This document shows, piece after piece, positions 59,815-64,000 of a stretch of DNA of 64,000 bases; positions within the stretch are counted from its first letter, which is position 1, and each line of letters opens with the position of its first letter. Under the pieces are notes generated by a model. The model had not been told where the DNA came from. It saw only the letters and a program-made list of their open reading frames with translations, and made no database searches. The translations under genes and the position numbers were made by a program. This DNA is from Trichosphaerium sp. ATCC 40318 (taxonomy: Eukaryota > Discosea > Flabellinia > Trichosidae). The stretch spans positions 96,574 to 160,573 of the forward strand of contig JALMLS010000070.1 of the NCBI GenBank assembly GCA_038496445.1. Reading direction: 5' to 3'.

Positions 59815-62800
59815 ATGTTACTACTGAACGGGCAACAAATTATAAAAGCGCTAGAACTAGACATTGACAGAATCAACTCCCCTCGCCAGACAACACCCTC
59901 TGGACTTAGTACAGCTGAGTATGTCCTCAAAATTATGTCGCTTGTAACAAATATAGACGCAAAGCGATACTGCACGATGCCTTGCAGCGCCAACATACTC
60001 AAGAGCTTATTAAACTAGAACTAGAAAAGAATAAACGTATTAAAGACGCTATACGAGGACTTGAAGCCTTGTACGTCAAATAAAACTATTTCAAGCACGT
60101 GGTATTTGACATATTCAAAACTAGAGTACGTGTTGATGTTCCCGATGACTATGTCGAAGTCTTTATGGCTGGAGTGTTTTCTGAAGAAAGTATCAAATCA
60201 TATCAGAAGCGTGTTGATGACTTGAACCGTCAAATGGCTATAAATGAAGGTAAGTCAACAAATTTTTTGTTGTTTTTGATTGTACTTAGTACAAACTTAG
60301 ATTCTGATATTGAAAAGCTTGGTTTTGTATTTTTAGAAGACCCCTCACCAGATGTGGTGCGCATGCAAAGTACCAATATTGTACAAAAGGTGTACGTACA
60401 TGAATATCGTTAATTAGAAATCAGTCATTGTACTTACAATTGCTTTTCAGGCAGTACGCTTTGAATCACACTGATGAGATAATACGCGCTATTAAAACGC
60501 ATTTGAATGACGAAACACCAGATGGTGTTGGTTTCCACGTGACAAAGTTTTTCACAACTTATCCGTATACAGGTAATGCAAACATCCTCTTTTATTATTT
60601 TCAAAACCAAGTTGACTCTTTTACAGACATGAAGGTCAAGGACTTCCTTGAAGTCTTAAGTGTAAATATAATACGTCTTACGGGTTCTCCACCAAAGGGA
60701 ATAACGAAACTGCAGTTTAAGGTACTGAGTATAGCGTAGTTTTGGATTGTAATGTTGTTTAGATTTGTCTTGAATCACATTTATATCCAAAGTTGTATTT
60801 CAAATGTACAAGGCAAGTTGAGTGCCAGGAAGAGGATACTATACTTCTTAAGAAGTGTCAGTCATTCGCAGATATTACGCAAGCTCAATTAGACATAAAA
60901 GAAGAGTTTTGTTCAGATGACTATGCGCCTTACCTGGCTGCAATATCAAAGTTAAGAAGAATGACATTTTGTCACACGCCAACAAAGATATTGTATGTAG
61001 CTCATTTTATCGCATAATTATACTTGTTGTAACATTAAAATATATAGCTAACGGATCATATAGGGAGTGTGTACTAAAAGCCGCAAAAGAAATTATTAGA
61101 GAAGCACGCCAAGTCTCAGGAAAAGAAGTCGTTTCTGCTGATGATTTTTTGGATATCTTGATTTATGTTACTTTAAAGGCGAAGATACAGTCACTCAGAA
61201 CGTATGTGTATATCATATCACATCTCTAAATTTTTTGTTATTAATAACACGCTTATTTTAGACTACTTGCGTTTGTCCAAGAGTTTGGAATTGACGAGTT
61301 GTTTTCCGGCGAGATTGGATATTATGTTACAAATCTTGACCTTGCTGCAACGTTTATTAAAGGTGTGTTAATATTCCTTTTGTCATATGTACTCTAAATT
61401 ATATGAATAGAGTTAACTGTAGATAAATTAAAGCATAGGGGTATAGCACAAGGGCAGCGTATTGTCATTTGTGAACCAAGTACATTTTTTCCTCATTTTT
61501 TTTGAAAGTATATCTGATTCCTTTTAGGAAGATACCGTCAGTATGCAAAAGAAGGATTAATAGATATTGAATCCGAAGGGGAAGTATTAAAAGGTTATAA
61601 ATTGTATATTGTGGAAGAGTGGTACATTATAATGAACTGTCACAATGTTGATGTGCTGACGTTTTATAGGCTTTTTAATACAACAAAGTATGTTTCAACA
61701 TTGCTTGAGAAAACTGATGATTTTCGTGATATTGTACGGTTACCCTCTTTGTGTTTGTGCTTATATATTTTAGGTGTACGCTGTGGTCGTGACAGCTAAT
61801 AAGAAAACAAATGGAAGTGCTATTGGAAAGTTCATGCAAACAACTTCTGACCTATTCATACCGGTACTAAATCAAAACTCTTTCGCAACTTTCTTAGCTT
61901 ACTTTCTCATAGACACCAATCGGTGATGCTCTTGGTTGTCCAGCAGATACTTCTAAAACAAAATATACGTTACATCATGTTCCAGGTGGGAACTTTGATA
62001 GATACCAGCTATTTCTTCAGTTAAATCACAACTTAAAGTTATTTGGAACAAATGTATCGAACAAAGTTCGATTCAATATTGTAAGGAGTGAAGCAAAACA
62101 ATTCTGCAAATCATATCATAATGGTGCGTGTTGTATAGACAGAATTGATATCTAGCTTACAACTTGTTTTTCAAGTGTTCCAACAGTCGATGCTTGTTGT
62201 TACGATAGATGCAGATATTGATGGCAAGACGGAGTTTTTGGATGAGCGTCAAGTAAAAATACTTAATGACGTTGTTTGCAATCTTATAGATAAGTTGCAC
62301 ATGTATTTATACTGCTTGGGTTTTCTTAAAAGTTATACACCAAAGTTAGATGTCATATCTAATGTGACATGTGAAGCGCTTTCAGTAAGTTAATCTTGTT
62401 TTTTTCTTGTTTTTTTTGGCGTAAATCTCGTTTTGTTGCTAACATCTACAGGGTTTTGTTTCGCTCATTTCAGGTGCTATGGAGGAAGAATTAATACATG
62501 TACGTTGATTGCTTGAAAGCTTCCTATGGCAGGCTGATTGAAGCTTAGAGAAACAAATTTCCTTCTTTTTCCATATTTTACCTCAAGCGCCTTTGTGGCG
62601 CAGTGTTCTGCTTTTTGTTGAGTACATTACTTACTGTTTCTTTTATAGCAATTTTTGAATGACGCTTGTTGTGATATTAACAGAGCGTTGATGGTCGCAC
62701 CAGTTACTGAAGTTTTAGCACCAATTTTTTTACTTTTAAAACAAACAGTAATCAAATGTCAATCTAAGGTATCCGCTAAACAGGTAATCAAATGCTCAAT

Positions 62801-63009
62801 CGTTTTTTGAAGTATAAAGTTAATTGACTTATATTTAGGTCATTGACGTTGATGAGGCTTTTTGCTTTTATGATTTGATAAAGAGATATCAAAACAAAAA
62901 TAATCTAGTTGTCAGTGGCAAGATGAACCTTGAAACATTAAGACACATGGCATCTGTGGAAACTAATAGTGATACTTGTGGTTTGTTAATAGAATTTACA
63001 CAAAATTAA
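59815..63009 (+). CDS. VPS9-domain protein, probable Rab5-family GEF
   Basis: Begins MLLLNGQQIIKALELDIDRI; early exons are coiled-coil (QRQHTQELIKLELEKNKRIK). The catalytic-type VPS9 core lies at about 60830-61360: AAKEIIREARQVSGKEVVSA, DDFLDILIYVTLKAKIQS, then across introns LLAFVQEFGIDELFSGEIGY and YVTNLDLAATFI. These match the VPS9 consensus (DxxLPxLIYVxLKA, GExGYYxTNLxxAxxFI). VPS9 proteins load GTP on Rab5 at early endosomes. Downstream exons (VVTANKKTNGSAIGKFMQTT, NFDRYQLFLQLNHNLKLFGT, IDVDEAFCFYDLIKRYQ) carry no recognised domain, and a second gene starting near 61750 cannot be excluded. Ends LLIEFTQN. Confidence 0.75.
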
Positions 63010-63200
63010 TTGACGAATCGTTTGATAAGGAGAAAAGCAAAAAGTTATTTTGCTTTAAGTGCTACTTGTGCTATGCAACAGCCAATGATAAAGTCGTCTT
63101 AGCATAACTTGTTAGTATATTCCGTTCGTGAACACTACACTTAAGTTATTTCATGAGAAAGTAAGTCGCGATGTAAGTATTTATTAAATTTAGATTGCAC

Positions 63201-63216
63201 ACTCAGTTAACTGAGT
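63201..63216. repeat. 16-base palindrome, second copy
   Basis: ACTCAGTTAACTGAGT, identical to 21526-21541 and at the same distance from the tRNA. Confidence 0.8.
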
Positions 63217-63218
63217 TG

Positions 63219-63224
63219 AAAAAA
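63219..63224 (-). terminator. Pol III T6 terminator of second tRNA-Lys
   Basis: Six A on the plus strand directly adjoining the 3' end of the tRNA, which read as six T in the transcript orientation. Confidence 0.85.
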
Positions 63225-63297
63225 CTCCCGACGAGGGTCTCGATCCCTCGACCGTACGGTTAAGAGCCGTACGCTCTACCAACTGAGCTAGCCGGGA
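63225..63297 (-). tRNA. tRNA-Lys (anticodon CTT), second copy
   Basis: Same 73 bases as the copy at 21445-21517, including the unusual ATCGAGA T loop and G discriminator. Followed on the minus strand by T6. Confidence 0.93.
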
Positions 63298-63830
63298 CTT
63301 GTCGATGGGTTTGAGTAACGTTTATTGGGATTCTATAAAATCTAAACCTGTCAATAATTAGTTTTAGAGTAGTGCGCACAAACACCATAAACGTTCCAGT
63401 AGTTTTCCAAAACGTACACTTTATACACACGGTGCTACATTGAAAGTTATTAAATATTGGCACATAAGAAAATAACGCTCCATAAAATCTCTATGAAATG
63501 TTGAGTAACATGCTTTTGTTCGCACAAATGAACAATAACGGATATCTTATATTATCATGGCCAAAACAAGCCGCCAACACTGTAAGTTTATGAACTAATG
63601 TGACAAAGTTCAAAGCGTAGTAACCAGAACAACAGATTCCTGCCATCAAAAATTACACATATATGCATAGATGTGGTCGTGGTCAAGGTCTCGGCTTAAC
63701 CAGTTATAGCAATTCTTCGGTTAATTGTCCTAAATAGAGATGTTATTGTGTTCAAACGGTGCGACCAAAATAACCTGCTTAAAAAATGAGATAAATGAAG
63801 CAGTATCGTTTCTGGTTTTTTCGCATATTT

Positions 63831-64000
63831 AGTAACTTACATTTATTTAGTTAGCCAGCACAGTCATGATGCAAACACATGACTTTTCTCTTACCACCGC
63901 GTAAGGATACTGTAATAGTAGGCAAAACCCTTCTAACTTGAATGACACAGACAATAAATAAATAGCAGTCACAACCTCATTTATCTCATATCAAGCCACG
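63831..64000. other. Unannotated window end
   Basis: No coding or RNA feature supported in the last 170 bases beyond the repeat unit. Confidence 0.4.

Larger units (their letters stand above)
63174..63830 (-). repeat. Copy 2 (inverted) of the tRNA-Lys repeat unit
   Basis: Reverse complement of 20911-21568 with scattered differences. Conserved blocks include the start near GCGAAAAAA, TTTTTGATGGCAGG, GTTTTGGCCATG, AAAGTGTACGTTTTGGAAAA, the tRNA and the post-terminator palindrome. About 42 kb separates the copies. Confidence 0.85.

Overview
The window is nuclear DNA from an intron-rich eukaryote. Most genes are chains of short exons separated by introns of about 45-90 bases. Donors often read GTACGT/GTACG and acceptors are T-rich ending in TAG. 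The gene set (vinculin/alpha-catenin, Ran, filamin-type and RhoGAP proteins, a FERRY3/C12orf4 orthologue, a VPS9 Rab5 GEF, ether-lipid synthases, a P450 and many F-box proteins) suggests a unicellular amoebozoan or opisthokont-grade protist, possibly an early-diverging fungus. The species cannot be fixed from the sequence. Exon joins were made by eye, so internal exon edges are approximate and the outer limits are more reliable.

Layout. 1-801: 3' part of a secreted Cys-rich gene. 1014-3191: AGPS-type FAD enzyme ending in a peroxisomal SHL signal. 3493-4852: DFR-like reductase. 5264-7201(-): unassigned propeller-like protein. 7506-8264: Josephin-like cysteine protease. 8295-8510(-): repeat-gene remnant. 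8998-12343: F-box protein with helical-repeat body. 12484-13233: two-TM protein. 13255-14445(-): Ran, head-to-head with vinculin (14721-19129). 19478-20416: F-box/zinc protein. 20911-21568: tRNA-Lys repeat unit. 21987-22882(-): filamin-like, head-to-head with a VPS13C-like/RhoGAP fusion (23012-24891). 25052-25669(-): frameshifted MORN-variant gene. 26421-29265(-): canonical AGPS with a PTS2-like N-terminus, head-to-head with a nuclear-type protein (29438-31370). 31414-32743: LRR protein. 32969-34510 and 37224-38594(-): two F-box/LRR proteins flanking RlmN (34746-36599). 38930-40191(-): mucin-like GPI protein. 41219-46783(-): large VIT/VWA protein. 47109-48509(-): ankyrin protein. 49858-50617: basic protein. 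51223-53298(-): P450. 53820-55247: F-box/MORN-variant protein. 55848-56630(-): Ala/Pro/Thr-rich nuclear-type protein. 57096-57305(-): tiny Tudor-like protein. 57470-59585(-): FERRY3, head-to-head with a VPS9 protein (59815-63009). 63174-63830: inverted copy of the tRNA-Lys unit.

Functional threads. Two AGPS-type enzymes with different peroxisomal signals point to ether-lipid synthesis. Ran, vinculin, a filamin-like protein and RhoGAP cover nuclear transport and the cytoskeleton. FERRY3 and a VPS9 GEF, a Rab5 effector subunit and a Rab5 activator, share one promoter region. A scattered set of intronless genes (Josephin-like, F-box/zinc, two F-box/LRR, F-box/MORN) stands out against the intron-rich background and resembles the ubiquitin-system repertoire of large DNA viruses and lineage-specific protist expansions.

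The most unusual object is the 5.5 kb gene at 41219-46783. Between its VIT/VWA head and DUF2135 tail it carries one calmodulin-like EF-hand and two consecutive eIF5A-like domains, each keeping the GKHG hypusination loop.
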